Of a stretch of DNA of 64,000 nucleotides, positions 1-12,375 are shown in pieces. The notes under the pieces were generated by a model. It saw only the letters and a list, made by a program, of their open reading frames with translations. It was not told the DNA's origin and ran no database searches. Both the position numbers and the translations under genes were made by a program. Position 1 is the stretch's first letter, and each line of letters starts with the position of its first letter. Source of the stretch: Calvatia gigantea (taxonomy: Eukaryota > Basidiomycota > Agaricomycetes > Agaricales > Lycoperdaceae); the NCBI GenBank assembly GCA_025093985.1, contig JACAAK010000014.1, positions 248,001 through 312,000 on the forward strand, read 5' to 3'.

Positions 1-2906
1 GCTATTGTAAGGTGCCATCGAAAGGGTGGCCAATTAGATTGTAGGAATTGTGGATACTGTGACAGTTGTGGAAGTTGTGATGGTGATTGTGGAAGTTGTT
101 GAAGTTGTAGTGATTGGCCGTTGACCCATTTTTGAGAACGACCTCCTCGTTACTCCTGTGGCCATTTGTCAAGCCTATGTTTGCGTTAAATGAACGAGAT
201 CTTATGGCAACCATATTGTGCTCAAGTGTGTGAAAGAGGGTGCGCATGAAATTCAATGGACGGCATTTTTGTTGTGGGGATGTACACTTGGTTCGGCATC
301 TGGCATGAATATCAAATTCCACTTCATACCATACCTACTCGTAACACCGCCAGTATATTGGGCATTACATCGAAGGTAATACAACAGGGGTGCCTGGACA
401 GAAAGGGCGGGATGGGGAGCCTGAGGTGCGGCCAAACAATGTCCTGTGGAGATCGGATGGCACCTGACACTGAAAAGTGTCATGTACGCGTCCTCCTCCC
501 ACTACTCCACTTCACCGACGACGCCTTTCACTTCCGAGAACGATGACCAAGACACCGACCCCGAAAATCCCATTCCGAGCCATCCAGAAGTCCGGATCAT
601 ACACAATTTCCTAATTCGGAAGTCCCGACCACGGAAGCTCCAACCTCCGAACTCCACCTCGCCCGCCTGTACTTCTCATTTCCGACTCTGAAAAAACTTA
701 CGGACCGCTTTTCTATTCACTTATTATACTTTTTCTACATTCCTCATAATTTAGAATGAGTTTCCGGCCCATCTTCATCCCCGCTAGTATGTTTTTCTTT
801 GTTCTCTCTCTAAAATTTACATTCTACTCTTTGTAATTCGGGCACACAGCCCACCATTCTCCTCTATAAAAACCTGTATACTTTGTTGTAGTCAGGTTAG
901 GCTACGAATTAACCAAGTTTCGCCTCGAAGTCTCTGTCTCTCGTTATTTCTCTAACCAATTTCTTGCTTTCTCTCTTCTCTCTCTCGTCTCGACACCGAA
1001 TCGCCACGCAATCGTAAACGCCGCCTTCCGAACGTTCAGCAATCGCTCTCAACACCTCTCCGGACCCTTCTCTTATCGTTCCGAGCCTTCGGAACAGATT
1101 TATCCTCCGTTCCGTTGTCTCATCATTTTCGTGATCTCCACTCCTACCTGCCCTTTCTAACACAATCCCTTTGGTCAAGAACAACGTCGGACGGACGCCG
1201 ACGTACTCGTGCACCTAGCCGTAATCCTCCTCTTCAGTCCACAACGCCAAGTGTTCACGCGCACTGGAAACATCTAATAGATTAAATTCATGATAACGTT
1301 GTATAAAGAAATTCGTCATGGTTGCCAGAAAAAAAATCGGGATACGACGTGGGAAACTTGGAGGGAGTCTAGTTCATTACCTTCTACTCGACCATATCAT
1401 CTACATCACTAGAACTATGTTTTTCGGTATGAGTATCGTACCCTGTCGTATTACTTTCGATGTACTTTGATACCACCAAACTGCATATTCCCGTTTGACT
1501 TCCCCTGGACGTGTATCACGAATCTGGTCCGAACCAGCGAGAAAGTTCTCTCCATATTTACCATTGTCGTCTAACACCTCATCAACTTATCCTTTCCAAC
1601 CGATCCCCCTTGGTCTGAGAGCAACATCAAACGGGCGCTGACGCGCCAGCATACCTAGCGCCGGCTTCCCTCTTGTCCACCACGACTAAGAAAAACCAAT
1701 GCGGTCACCACAACTAGAACGGCACACCCTCACAAGCAGGCAAAAAACATCAATGATGGCCTCGCAGATGGTTTGACATTTTTGAACAGGCTTTGTGTCA
1801 CCAGTCTCCTTGTCGGGAACCGTTGCGTCATCTTGGGAGTTCGGCGAAATTTTCGTCGAATTGGGCTCATTGGCCGGCGGCAGTGCTTGTCCTGGATTGG
1901 TAATTGGCGTCCACCTCATCGGCCGTTGAGCGGCGGGTTTGGAAGCCCTAGGTTCCCGAACCCAAAAGAAATTCGTCCTTATTGTTAGAAAATCAAGCCA
2001 CAATCCGACATGAACTACGCTAAATAGGTTAGGTTAAGTTAGGTTGATGTTAGCAGGCGATCCTGGGTTAAGGGTACTCGTGCGACATCGAGAGTGGTAC
2101 TAGGAAGCTTTGCGTGAGGGAGTCTACTTCGTCACTCCCGACTCTGCAAAAACTGAGATGATAACAGTTTAAAAAAAAGCCGTAATGTGAGTTCGTAAAA
2201 TTTAAATGCCTGTTGGGAACGTACCTTTGGGAGGTGATGAGTATTCTACGTTTGTTCCGTTTTGTGTGCTTAAGAGATCTGGGCGCTTGATGAGAATGCG
2301 GCGGAAGGAACTTAGGAGAGGCGCGGGTTAGTCGCATTCTACGTCGTATGTGGAGAATCTACGTTTGACCAGGATCACGAATGCTGCGGCCGGTTTTGAG
2401 AGGTCGAGTGTGAGAGTGTACTTGGTTCGTGCATGGTCTAGGTTGAACCAAAATTAGTGAAGCGAACGTGGAGCAGGACGAGGGTGGACATGCTCACATT
2501 GTGGTGTTTTGTGAGAGCAGTCTAGGTCCATCGTCGACCGTCTAGATCGTGAAATTCGAATTTTTGGTGGAGATGAACGGAGTTGAGGAGTAATTCCCGT
2601 CGTTCCTGCATACAATAAGAAGCGTAAATGTAGTTAATTAATAAATTAAGTGGGAGAAGTGGCCAACCCTGAGGCCTGAGGCCTGACCTTAGATGAGACA
2701 TGCTGAGTCCTGACCGCGATGCAAACCGATACAAAGGGGCCGCCACATGACCGCCCTGAACATCGGCCCACGTGGCAAGGCCGCTCAAAAAGACGGTCGT
2801 CGCGTCGGACGAATACCGCCGCTGCATGGTGAGTTTTTTGGTCAGGACTCGGGAGAAGCGGACGACTCATACCCAGACTAAGCTGCGAACAGCTACTTCA
2901 CAGGGA
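1..2906. other. Gene-poor left flank, no recognisable gene
   Basis: Only short reading frames occur here and none shows a domain I recognise or plausible splicing to another. Positions 40-120 are a low-complexity stretch of tgtggaagttg-like units which, read on the minus strand, gives an Asn/His-rich peptide of no obvious function. A TATA-like ctctataaaaacc lies near 862. Two weakly similar segments at about 1140-1250 and 1575-1690 are listed separately. Short ggttaggtta-like runs near 2030-2045 are too brief to be telomeric. The last part, after about 2700, is the 5' flank of the first FunK1 copy. Confidence 0.5.
1140..1690 (+). repeat. Two diverged copies of a ~110-bp segment
   Basis: Segments at about 1140-1250 and 1575-1690 share the order ttggtc, ga..aaca.c, acgg.cgc.gacg and cacctagc or tacctagc, in the same orientation, with perhaps two thirds identity. 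The ttggtc-gagagc core resembles the primer-binding region after an LTR of Ty3/gypsy elements, and a TATA-like box lies upstream. No gag or pol reading frame and no clear LTR pair is visible. An old retroelement remnant is an inference only. Confidence 0.25.
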
Positions 2907-5465
2907 ATGTCCAACAAAGTGCTCGAGTGTCCCATCGACGACTTCCTGAGTCATTATGCACCCTTCTCCCCGTCACAGCAGTCCATCACCAAGGCGTTCA
3001 ATACTTTGCATAACGACCCGCGCCAGCTGTTGAAGAAAGTCGGCAGAGGCACCAATAGAATTTGGGCCCTGGCTGACTTTACCACACCATCCAGTGCATA
3101 TGAAGCCACCATTCTCCAACACTTTGCGAAGATCATGGACGTTCTACAGAAGGTCGAGTATGTGGATGGGAACGAGAACAGGCGCCATTGTCGGTTCTTT
3201 TATAAGACCTGCCCGTCAAATGACATGTCGTCGAAGGGTGAAGGCACCAACTTCCAGGTGGATGCTTGCATTACTGGCAATGTGGACGCAAAGGAAGTTG
3301 CCTTGTCAGATGTTGCAGCTATTGTCGAATTCAAGGGGCCGAGTAGCTCGAGCGATGGCAAGGATGTGAGTTTTGGACTACATGGGTGGTCTCAGAATCT
3401 GACCTTTTTTTAGAAATGCTGGAAACTATTTTTGGCAGCCAACCAGATTATGAATGACGATCCTCGGCGGATGTGGGTATATGGCGTATGTCCTTCTTTT
3501 TCTCTCTGTCGTGCATGCAGTTTTTTGACCTTCCTTTAGATTACAATTGAGGGCAAACAGATAACCGCTTGGTATTTCTGTCGGTCCCACTCAGTCAAAT
3601 CACAATCTTTCAATTTCACGACGGTTCGTGCCTACTTGTCTTGCTTCCGACACGTGGTTCTAAGATTTGCGGCAGGGTGTAAAGAAATTCGTTAGCGTAT
3701 TTCTGTCCCTCCTCTACGCCACTGAGCCAGAGATTGGATACGACCCAACCGTGCGCCGGGTGGAGTCTGAAAATGAGTTCTGCTATGTATACGAAGTGGG
3801 AACGCAGGAGACGCCGCGGTACTACAGGACCACCAAACTTCTATTCACGGCGAGCACGTCGTGTATCACGGGTAGGGCGACACGTGTTTGGAAAGTCGTC
3901 GAAGTGGAGTACCTGGATGGCCGATTTGGAGGGGAGATTGGTGGCGAGGTGGTGCTCAAGGACGGATGGGTAGACGAGGATTCTCGATCGGAGCAGGAGA
4001 TTCAAGCTGTCATCTTTGAACGCTTGAATAAGATCCAACCTAGCGATTATCAATGGGCTCCTCGATATCTCCGCGACCGCCTTGACGATGCATTTCAAAA
4101 CCACGAAGTATAAGGGGTATTTCATGGAGATTTCGGACTCCAGGCGAATAGGGAAGACGAAGCCACGTCTGGCATCAGCAGAGCCCAACCTCCATGTTCT
4201 TTCCTTCGTAGAACATAAGCCAACGGACGCAGTAAGCTCGTCAAAACGTATGGTCGATGCCTCGACGCAGAGCAAGGATTGTTCTGGACTGCCAATAAAC
4301 ACCCCCTCTCTTACCTCAAGAGAGGAAGAAATTTCTCACCCTCGTGAATATAAGACTAAGGAGCAGCACCGCCTTATCTACCGTCACGTCGGTCGTGCCC
4401 TCATTAACGCTGAGGACCTCCTGATTTCATTTATTGCCATCCGAGATACATTTGTCGGTGTGTTTTCCGGATTATCTGCCGCATCAAATTATAGCTGATA
4501 CCCACAAGCCCTTGTTATCCTTTACCTCGCAGGCTGGACACACCGGGATATCAGCGTGGGTAATATCATTATTGTCGGAAAAGGTACTTCTGTTCGGGGG
4601 AAGTTGAGTGACCTTGAATACGCCAAGGAGTTCAATGATAACAGCTTCAACGCTGACCCTAAGACGGTATGTTTTCTTTATCCCCTGCAACCGAGTCTTA
4701 TATGCTACCAGGGAACACCTTATTTTATGCCACACGAAATTCACTCAGGGATATCGCTCTATACTCCCCAGTTTATATTGCCTTCGTACGGAGACACTGA
4801 CGAAGGACGCCCCAGAAGTGGAACCCCCAGAACCCCTGGAAGAAATACCGCCAGAAGACGTTGGGCAAAGCGTGCCTGCCAGTCCCTTGAAATTCCGATT
4901 CCAGCATGACTTGGAGTCGCTATGGTGGGTCATGATATGGATCCTCTTGTATCGCATTGGGGGCAACAAGGCACCTGAACTCCGGGAGAGAATTTTTACC
5001 TATAGTCATGTTCCCTCCCTCGCGCGTACACGGTTCTTCACCCAGCAAAACCATGACCTCGAAACGCACCTACATGACAAACTCAAATTACTCACTCCCT
5101 ACCTTATCAACATCCGGAACATCCTCGTCAACTCCTACTTGAGTAAGGAAAAATCTGAGAACCTTCTAGATCACTCTAGATACGCTGACATCTATGAGAA
5201 AATGTGGGCTCCTTTGAGTTGGCTGGTCAAGCTTGTTCGAGGAATCCAGGATGTTACTTTCCAGAATCCGGCCCTTGAACTGGGGGCCGGAGAAACCACT
5301 GAAGAAACAATAAGAAAACGCCCTCGTTCCGAGTCGGCGTCCAGGGGTGATGGCGACTTTAGGCTGAGTCGTCGTAGTAGTAAAAAAGGGAAGACAGTAC
5401 CCACGGAACCCGGGACAACGAGGCTGAGGCAGGTGAAGGATGTACTTACCTTGGATAGATCTTAA
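2907..5465 (+). pseudogene. FunK1-type protein kinase, copy A (frameshifted)
   Basis: This is the first of three tandem FunK1 kinases, a family expanded in mushrooms with no settled substrate. I start at the ATG of MSNKVLECP because copies B and C begin at the same place. The N-terminal half carries YRTTKLL and GRATRVWKV, with the probable ATP lysine in VVLKDGW. The second half has the catalytic HRDISVGN, SDLEYAK in the DFG position and GTPYFMP of the activation segment. A Lys/Arg-rich tail (KKRPRSES type) follows. Compared with B and C, an extra base near 4107 breaks the frame after AFQN, and a 4-bp length difference near 4800 breaks it again after LPSYG. Five or six GT-AG introns are otherwise preserved. 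It is probably a recent pseudogene, unless these are assembly errors. Confidence 0.8.
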
Positions 5466-5760
5466 TTAGCATACCTTTTTGCAAAAAATATCTATAATAT
5501 CCCGTTTTTTTCGCTTGAACGTTCCCTGCGATTTGACTCATGCCCTCTTCGACTCTCAACTCTCGACGGAATTTCAACGTTACCAAATTCCTTGTTTGGT
5601 ATTTTTGTTGGTCTCACTCAGGCTCAGCCAACGCCAGTTGACCCACCCTGAACATTAGCTCACATGACTTCATTGCCTTCGATGGTGTCGTGTAGCCTCA
5701 CGAAACGCCGAATTTATTGATCAAGAGAGGCTGACGACGAATACCCAGAACAAGCAGAAA

Positions 5761-8303
5761 ATGATCAACGAAATAATCGAATGCCCCATCATCGACTTCT
5801 TGAATTATTACGCGCCGTTCTCTCCCTCCCAGCCGTTCATCACTAAGGCGCTCAATGATTTGCACAAGGACCCGCGCCGGCTGTTAAAGGAAGTAGACGG
5901 AGGGGCCAGTAGAGTTTGGGCCCTGGCTGACTTTAACACTCTCCCCAATGCACGTGAAGCCACCACACTCAAAAATTTCGAGAAGATCATGGACATTCTC
6001 CAGAAGGTCCAGCATGTTGATGGGAACGGGGACAGGCGCTGATTGTCGGTTCTCCTACAAGAACTGCCCCTCGAATGACATGTCACCGGGGATTGAAGGC
6101 ACCCGCTTCCAAGTGAATGCTTGCATTACTGGCAATGTGGACGCAAAGGAAGTTGCCTTGTCTGATGTTGCAGCTATTGTCGAATTCAAGAGGCCGAACA
6201 ACTCGAACAACGTCAGGGATGTGAGTTTTCGGATTGCATGGTGGCTTCAGGAGCTGACCTTTTTTTAGAACCGCTCGAAATTATTTTTGGCAGCCAACCA
6301 GATTATGAATGACGATCCCCAGCGGACGTGGGTATATTGTGTATGTCGTTGTTTTTCTCTCTGTTATGGGAGCATTTTCCTGACCCTTCTGTAGATCACA
6401 ATTGATGGCAAGCAGATGACCGTCTGGTATTTCTGTCGGTCCCACTCAATCAAGTCAGGACCTTTCGATTTCACGACGGTTCGTGCCTACTTGTCTTGCT
6501 TCCGACACGTGGTTCTGAGATCTGCTTCAGGATGTTGAGGAGTTCGTTAGCGTATTCCTGTCCCTCCTCTACGCCACTGAGCCAGAGATTGGGTATGATC
6601 CAACTGTCCGCCGGGTGGAGTACAAAAATGAGGTTTGCTATGTATACGAAGTGGGAACGCAGAAGGTGCCGCGGTACTACAGGACCACCAAACTTCTATT
6701 CACGGCGAGCACGTCGTGTATCACGGGCAGGGCGACACGTGTCTGGAAAGTGGTTGAAATAGAGCACCCGGGTGATGGCCGATTCGGAAGGGACATTGGT
6801 GGCGAGGTGGTGCTCAAGGACGGATGGGTAGACGAGGACTCTCGCTCGGAGCAGGAGGTTCAAGCCGCCATCTTTGAGCGCTTGAGTAAAATCCAACTGA
6901 GCGATTATCAATGGGCTCCTCGATACCTCCGGGAGCGCCTTGATGAAGCATTTCAAAACGACAAATATAAGGAGTATTTCATGGAGATCTTGGACTCGAG
7001 ACGAATCGGGAAGACGAAGCCACACCCTCACATTCTTCCCTTCGCAGAACACAAGCCAACGAACTCAGTAAGCTCGTCAAAACATGTGGTTGATGGGACA
7101 ACACAGAGCAAGGATTGTTTGGAACTTCTAGCTCACAACAACTTCTCTCTCACCTCAGGAAAGAGGGGGGAAATTCTCACCCTCGTGAATATAAGACCAA
7201 GGAGCAGCATCGTCTTATCTACCGTCATGTTGGTTGCGCTCTCAAAAACGCCGAGGACCTCTTGACTTCATTTATCGCCATCCAGGATACATTTATCGGT
7301 GCGCTTTCTGGATTATCTGCCATGTGTAATTATAGCTAATACTCCACCAGCCCTGGTTCTCCTTTACCTCGCTGGCTGGACACACCGAGATGTCAGCGCG
7401 GGTAACATCATTGTTATTGGAAAGGGTAACTCCCCCCGAGGAAAGCTGAGTGACCTTGAATACGCCAAGGAGTTCAACGACAACAGTCCCAGCGCCGACC
7501 CCAAGACGGTATGTTCTCTTCATCCCTTGTAATTTAGTCTTACATGCTGCCAGGGGACATTCTACTTTATGCCGTACGAGATTCACTCGGGGATGTCACT
7601 TTATAATCCCCGACCTGTACTGCCCTCGTATGTGAACCCTGAAGATGCCCCAGGTATGGACCCCCCCCACCGTCCGCGGGAAGTGCCACCTGAAGACGAT
7701 GAGCAAAGTCAGCCAGCCCGTCCCTTGAAATTTCGATTCCAGCACGATTTGGAGTCGCTATGGTGGGTCATGATATGGATCCTATTGTATCGCGTTGGAG
7801 GTATTAAGGCACTTGAACTCCTGGAGAGAATTTTCACCTATAGTGACATTCCCTCTTTCGCGCGCGCACAGTTCTTCATCAAAGAAAACCGTGACCTCGA
7901 AACACACATAGACGACGGGCTCAAGCACCTTACTCCCTACCTTCTTGACATCCAGAACATTCTCATCGACTCCTACTGGAGCAGGGAGAAGACTGAGAAC
8001 CTTCTAGTTCACTCCAAGTATGCTAAAATCTACGCGCAGATCTGGGGTCCTTTGGGTTGGTTGGTTAAGTTGGTGCGAGAAATCCACAGTATTATTTTCC
8101 AGAACCCTACCCTCGAACTGGAGGCCAAGAAATCCACTGAAGAAACAACGCAAAAACATCCCCGTTCCGAATCGGCGTCCAGGGATGATGATGACTTTAG
8201 GCTGAGTCGCCGTGGTAGTAAAAAAGGGAAGACAGTGCACACAGAACCCGGGACAACGAGGCTGAGGCAGGTGAAGGATGTCCTTTCCTCGAATGCATCT
8301 TAA
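5761..8303 (+). pseudogene. FunK1-type protein kinase, copy B (frameshifted)
   Basis: This second tandem copy starts at MINEIIECP and keeps the family motifs: GRATRVWKV, HRDVSAGN, SDLEYAK, TFYFMPYEIHSG, the FQHDLESLWWVMIW segment and the basic C-terminal tail. Relative to copy C an extra T near 6042 (gcgctgatt against gcgcgatt) creates an immediate stop in the first exon. A +2 length change in a purine run near 7160-7170 breaks the frame again before the kinase core. Introns sit at the same places as in A and C. Its 5' flank of about 260 bp is nearly the same as that of copy C, so the duplicated unit includes the promoter. It is probably nonfunctional as read. Confidence 0.8.
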
Positions 8304-8579
8304 TTGGCATAAATTTTGTAGACAATACTTATCTATAATACCCCTTTTTATTTATTTTGAACGTTCCTTGCAATCCGATCCATTCCCTCTTCGACTCTCA
8401 ACTCTCGACGGAACCTCAATGTTACCAAGTCTTGTTTGGTACTTTTGTCGGTCTAGGCTCAGCCAACGCCAGTTGACCCACCCTGAACGTTAGCTCACAT
8501 GACTCCATGTCGCGTAGGATGAAACGCCGAATTTATTGATCAAGAGAGGCTGACGACGAATACCCAGAACAAGCAGGAA

Positions 8580-11087
8580 ATGATCAACGAAATACCCGAA
8601 TGCCCCATCATCGACTTCTTGAATTATTACGCGCCGTTCTCTCCCTCCCAGCAGTTCACCACCAAGGCACTCAATAATTTGCACAAGGACCCGCGCCGGC
8701 TGTTAAAGGAAGTTGGCAGTGGGGCCAGTAGAGTTGGGGCCTTGGCTGACTTAAGCACTTCCTCCAGTGCATGTGAAGCCACCACACTCGAAAACTTCGA
8801 GAAAATCGTGGATGTTCTCCAGAAGGTCGACTATGTTGATGGGAACGGGGCCAGGCGCGATTGTCGATTCTCCTACAAGAACTGCCCGTCGAATAACATG
8901 TCACTGGGGATTGAAGGCACCCGCTTCCAGGTGGATGCTTGCATTACTGGCAATGCGGACGCAAAGGAAGTTGCCTTGTCAGATGTTGCAGTTATTATCG
9001 AATTCAAGAGGCCGAGCAGTTCGAACGACAGCAAGGATGTGAATTTTTGAATTGCATGGTGGCATTCAGGAGCTGATCTTTTTTTTTAGAAATGCTGGAA
9101 ACTATTTTTGGCAGCCAACCAGATTATGAATGACGATCCCCAGCGGATGTGGGTATACGGCGTACGTCCTTTTTTTTCCCTCTGTCGTGCACGCAGTGTT
9201 TTGACCTTACTTTAGATTACAATCGAGGGAAAGCAGATGACCGTCTGGTATTTCTGTCGGTCCCACTCAGTCAGATCACAATCTTTCAATTTCACGACGG
9301 TTCGTGTCGATCTGTCTTGCCTTGGATGTGCGGTTCTGAGATTTGCGCCAGGATATTGAGAAATTCGTTAGCGTATTCCTGTCCTTCCTATACGCCACTG
9401 AGCCAGAGGTTGGGTACGATCCAACCGTGCACCGGGTGGAGTATAAAAATGAGGTTTGCTATGTATACGGAGTGGGGACGCAGGAGGTGCCGCGGTACTA
9501 CAGGACCACCAAACTTCTATTCACGGCTCGGACGTCGCGGATCACGGGTAGGGCGACACGTGTTTGGAAAGTGGTTGAAGTGGAGTACCTGGGTGATGGC
9601 CGATTTGGAGGGGAGATTGGTGGCGAGGTGGTGCTCAAGGACGGATGGGTAGACGATGATTCTCGCTCGGAGCAGGAGATTCAAGCCGCCATTTTTGAAC
9701 GCTTGAGTAAAATTCAACCAAGCGATTATCAATGGGCTCCTCGATATCTCCGAGAGTGCCTTGATGAAGCATTTCAAAACGACAAATATAAGGAGTATTT
9801 CATGGAGATCTTGGATTCCAGACGAATTGGGAAGACGAAGCCACAACCTCACAATTTTTCCTTCGCAGAACACAACCGAGCGAGTTCGAGTCACGGAGCG
9901 GACAGCTCGACACAGGAAACAGATCGTTCCAGACTGTCAGCCATTGTTGCATCTTACACCTCAGGAGAGCAGGGAACAGGTTCTCACCCGCCTACCAAGG
10001 AGCAGCATCGCCTGATCTACGGTCATGTTGGTTGTGCACTCAACAAGGTCGAGGACCTCCAGACTTCCTTCGTTGCCATCTATGACACGTTTATCGGTGC
10101 GTTTTTTAGATTGTTTGTGGGTTGCAGTTGGGGGTGACACCCTACTCTATAAGCCCTCGTTCTCCTTTACCTCGTTGGCTGGACACACCGAGATATTAGT
10201 ATCGGTAACATCCTCGTTGTCGGAGAAGGTACTTCCGCTCGAGGGAAGCTGAGTGACCTTGAGTATGCCAAGGAGTTCAACGACAACAGTTTCAATGATG
10301 ATCCCAAGACGGTATGTTTCCCATATCTCCCGCTGCCTAGCCTCATTACCACCAGGGGACAGCCTATTTCATGCCGTACGAAATTCACTCCGGGATAGCG
10401 TTTTACATGCCCCTGCGTATACGACCCTCGTACTTAGGCCCCAGAGACGCCCCAGACGTGAAGCCCCCCTACCCGCTGAAGGCAACGTCAATCAAAGACA
10501 CCGGGCGAGTCCCGCGAGCCCATCCCTTGAAATTCCGATTCCAGCATGACCTGGAGTCGCTATGGTGGGTCATGATATGGATCCTCTTGTATCGCGTTGG
10601 GGGAACCAAGGCACTGGAACTCGTGGAAAGGATTTTCACCTATAGTGACGTTCCCTCGTTCGCGCGCCGAATGTTCTTCGTCGCGGAAAATTATGAACTT
10701 GAGGACCACATGGACGAGAAGCTGCGGCCCCTTATCCCCTACCTTATCGACATAAACAGCATCCTTCTCAACTCCTACTTGAGCAAGGAAAAGTCCGAGA
10801 GCTTTTTCGTTCACTCGGAATATGCTGAAATCTACGCGCAGATGTGGACTCAGTTAAACCGGCTAGTCGAGCTTGTCCGACAAATCCGGGGTGTTACCTT
10901 TCAGAATCCAGCCCCCAAACCAGAAGTCACAAAGGAGGCAACCAAAAAACGCCCGCGTTCCAAGTCGAACCCCAGGGGTGATGACGACTGTAAGCCGAGT
11001 GGCTGCGGTAGCAAGCACGGTAGCAAGCAAGGGAGTGCAGTCCCGACGGGACCCCTCCCAAAGAGGTCGAAGTTACCGGCTTCTTGA
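8580..11087 (+). CDS. FunK1-type fungal protein kinase, copy C (intact)
   Basis: This is the only one of the three copies with a continuous spliced frame, roughly 730 residues. Visible landmarks in order are MINEIPECP, YVDGNGARRDC, FQVDACITGN, YYRTTKLL, GRATRVWKV, VVLKDGWVDDD with the likely ATP lysine, EYKTKEQ-like TKEQHRLIYGHVG, then HRDISIGN (catalytic loop), SDLEYAK (DLE where most kinases have DFG), AYFMPYEIHSG and FQHDLESLWWVMIW. The tail is basic and Ser-rich. Introns include gtgcgt..ataag near 10098-10155 joining FIG to ALVLLYL, and one after DPKT near 10312. FunK1 kinases are placed among protein kinases by motif; their targets are not known. Expression probably depends on the short duplicated upstream region at 8320-8579. 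Confidence 0.85.
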
Positions 11088-12375
11088 TACCTCAGAAACA
11101 CTGTAAACATGGACTGTTTACAATGACGGAACTGACCAACGAAAACCGTCACATGATTCCTCGATTAGGTAACGCGATATGAAAGGGAGCTTCAACGAAG
11201 TTCCTTTAACTCCTTTTCCACGAACTTCCACCATCCCGTACTTTTCCCTTGTTATACTCTATTATGCGCATATGTTTCAATCACACGAGACTTTGAGTCT
11301 GTTCATTTTCTTGGTGTGACAAGTAAGCATTTCTCGTATCATAGCGAAGCCCTGCAGTTGAGACTGCAGGCTTACAACCTCTAGTGTAAAATGTGCTACT
11401 TTTGGGATTTTCGCTGCAACGCAACGTAATTCTCCGGAGGATTTGGAATCACCTCCAGCCACGCAACGACCGATTTCGCCTTTGAATAATCCGCCACCAT
11501 GGGCATATCGCAATGTCTTTGGAGTTCCCGCACCAAGTACACCTTAAACGGAATATGGTCTCTCTCTCGGGATATGACCACTGTTCTTGACATACGTCCG
11601 CGAAAGCTGGGGCTTCGTCGATCTGGATTAAAATAAACCAATTGAGTAGAATAGGAAAACACGGGCGCCAGTACCAGTATCCCCTGATAGATATGCAAGA
11701 TGTCGGAATGTCCCAGAACTGAAGCTTCAGGAGCCCAACGAGGCCATATTGTCCGAGCCGATCGCCCTAGGTAACCTGAAAATACATGCCCCTACAGGTC
11801 ACTGATGTTTGACACAACCTGGATCTCGGTCACGGTCCAAGAATTTATCTGCTCAAATGACTTCTTCGGAAATAAGCAAGCCTACCTGCCCAAATCTTAT
11901 GATCGGGGAGTTTCTCTTGCAAATCAGACAAAATCCGTCCCGGGTTGCAACCACCCCCCGAAAGCTGTGCCGTCGACTATAGGGCTATCGCCCATCCCGA
12001 CCGCCAGGGGAAGGAAAAAGAGAAAGGCTGTTTTAAAATCTTATTATTGTCGCTTGCGCAAGTTCTTTGTTAACCGGCACCCCGGAAGCTTTCAGGCTCG
12101 ATTTTCGAGCTGCCGTGATTCCCTTGAGAGCCTGCAACAGTCTCAAAAGTTACTTGTTTGGTCCCCTAGTATTAATACAAGGCCCTTTATTGCATCTCAT
12201 AGCTAAGGTGACACGTTTGTAATTTATCCAAGGTTCTCTAGTTTTCTGATTTTGCCTCTTTCTTCACACCGGCTGGCTTGGAAACGGGTCGTGGTGGTAT
12301 TTCCTGCCCATAGAAATGCTTCATAATTCCTTCCGTATGTGTAATCGTTAGATTTGTCAAGGGGTGTGTTGCGTT
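11088..12375. other. Intergenic, no confident gene
   Basis: The interval lies between the third FunK1 gene and the 3' end of the minus-strand farnesyltransferase gene. A minus-strand frame at 11396-11698 (about 100 codons) and a plus-strand frame at 11805-12206 are open, but neither has a recognisable motif or convincing splice partner. A short hairpin-capable sequence, tgcagttgagactgca, is at about 11352-11367. Terminators of both flanking genes should lie here but show no clear signal. Confidence 0.4.

Larger units (their letters stand above)
5470..11087 (+). repeat. Tandem ~2.8-kb kinase repeat units including 5' flanks
   Basis: The stretch before copy B (about 5490-5760) and that before copy C (about 8330-8579) match almost base for base: gaacgttcc, ctcttcgactctcaactctc, cagttgacccaccctgaac, gccgaatttattgatcaag and the 14 bases up to each ATG. 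Each unit therefore holds promoter plus gene, consistent with unequal crossing-over. The region before copy A shares only the last few tens of bases, so A marks the left edge of the array. Confidence 0.8.

Noticed and set aside
2030..2045. Telomere-like ggttaggtta run
   Set aside because: Only two or three imperfect units; far too short and internal.
11396..11698. Minus-strand 100-codon frame as a gene
   Set aside because: No motif, no splice partner and no sign of conservation could be seen; left as intergenic.
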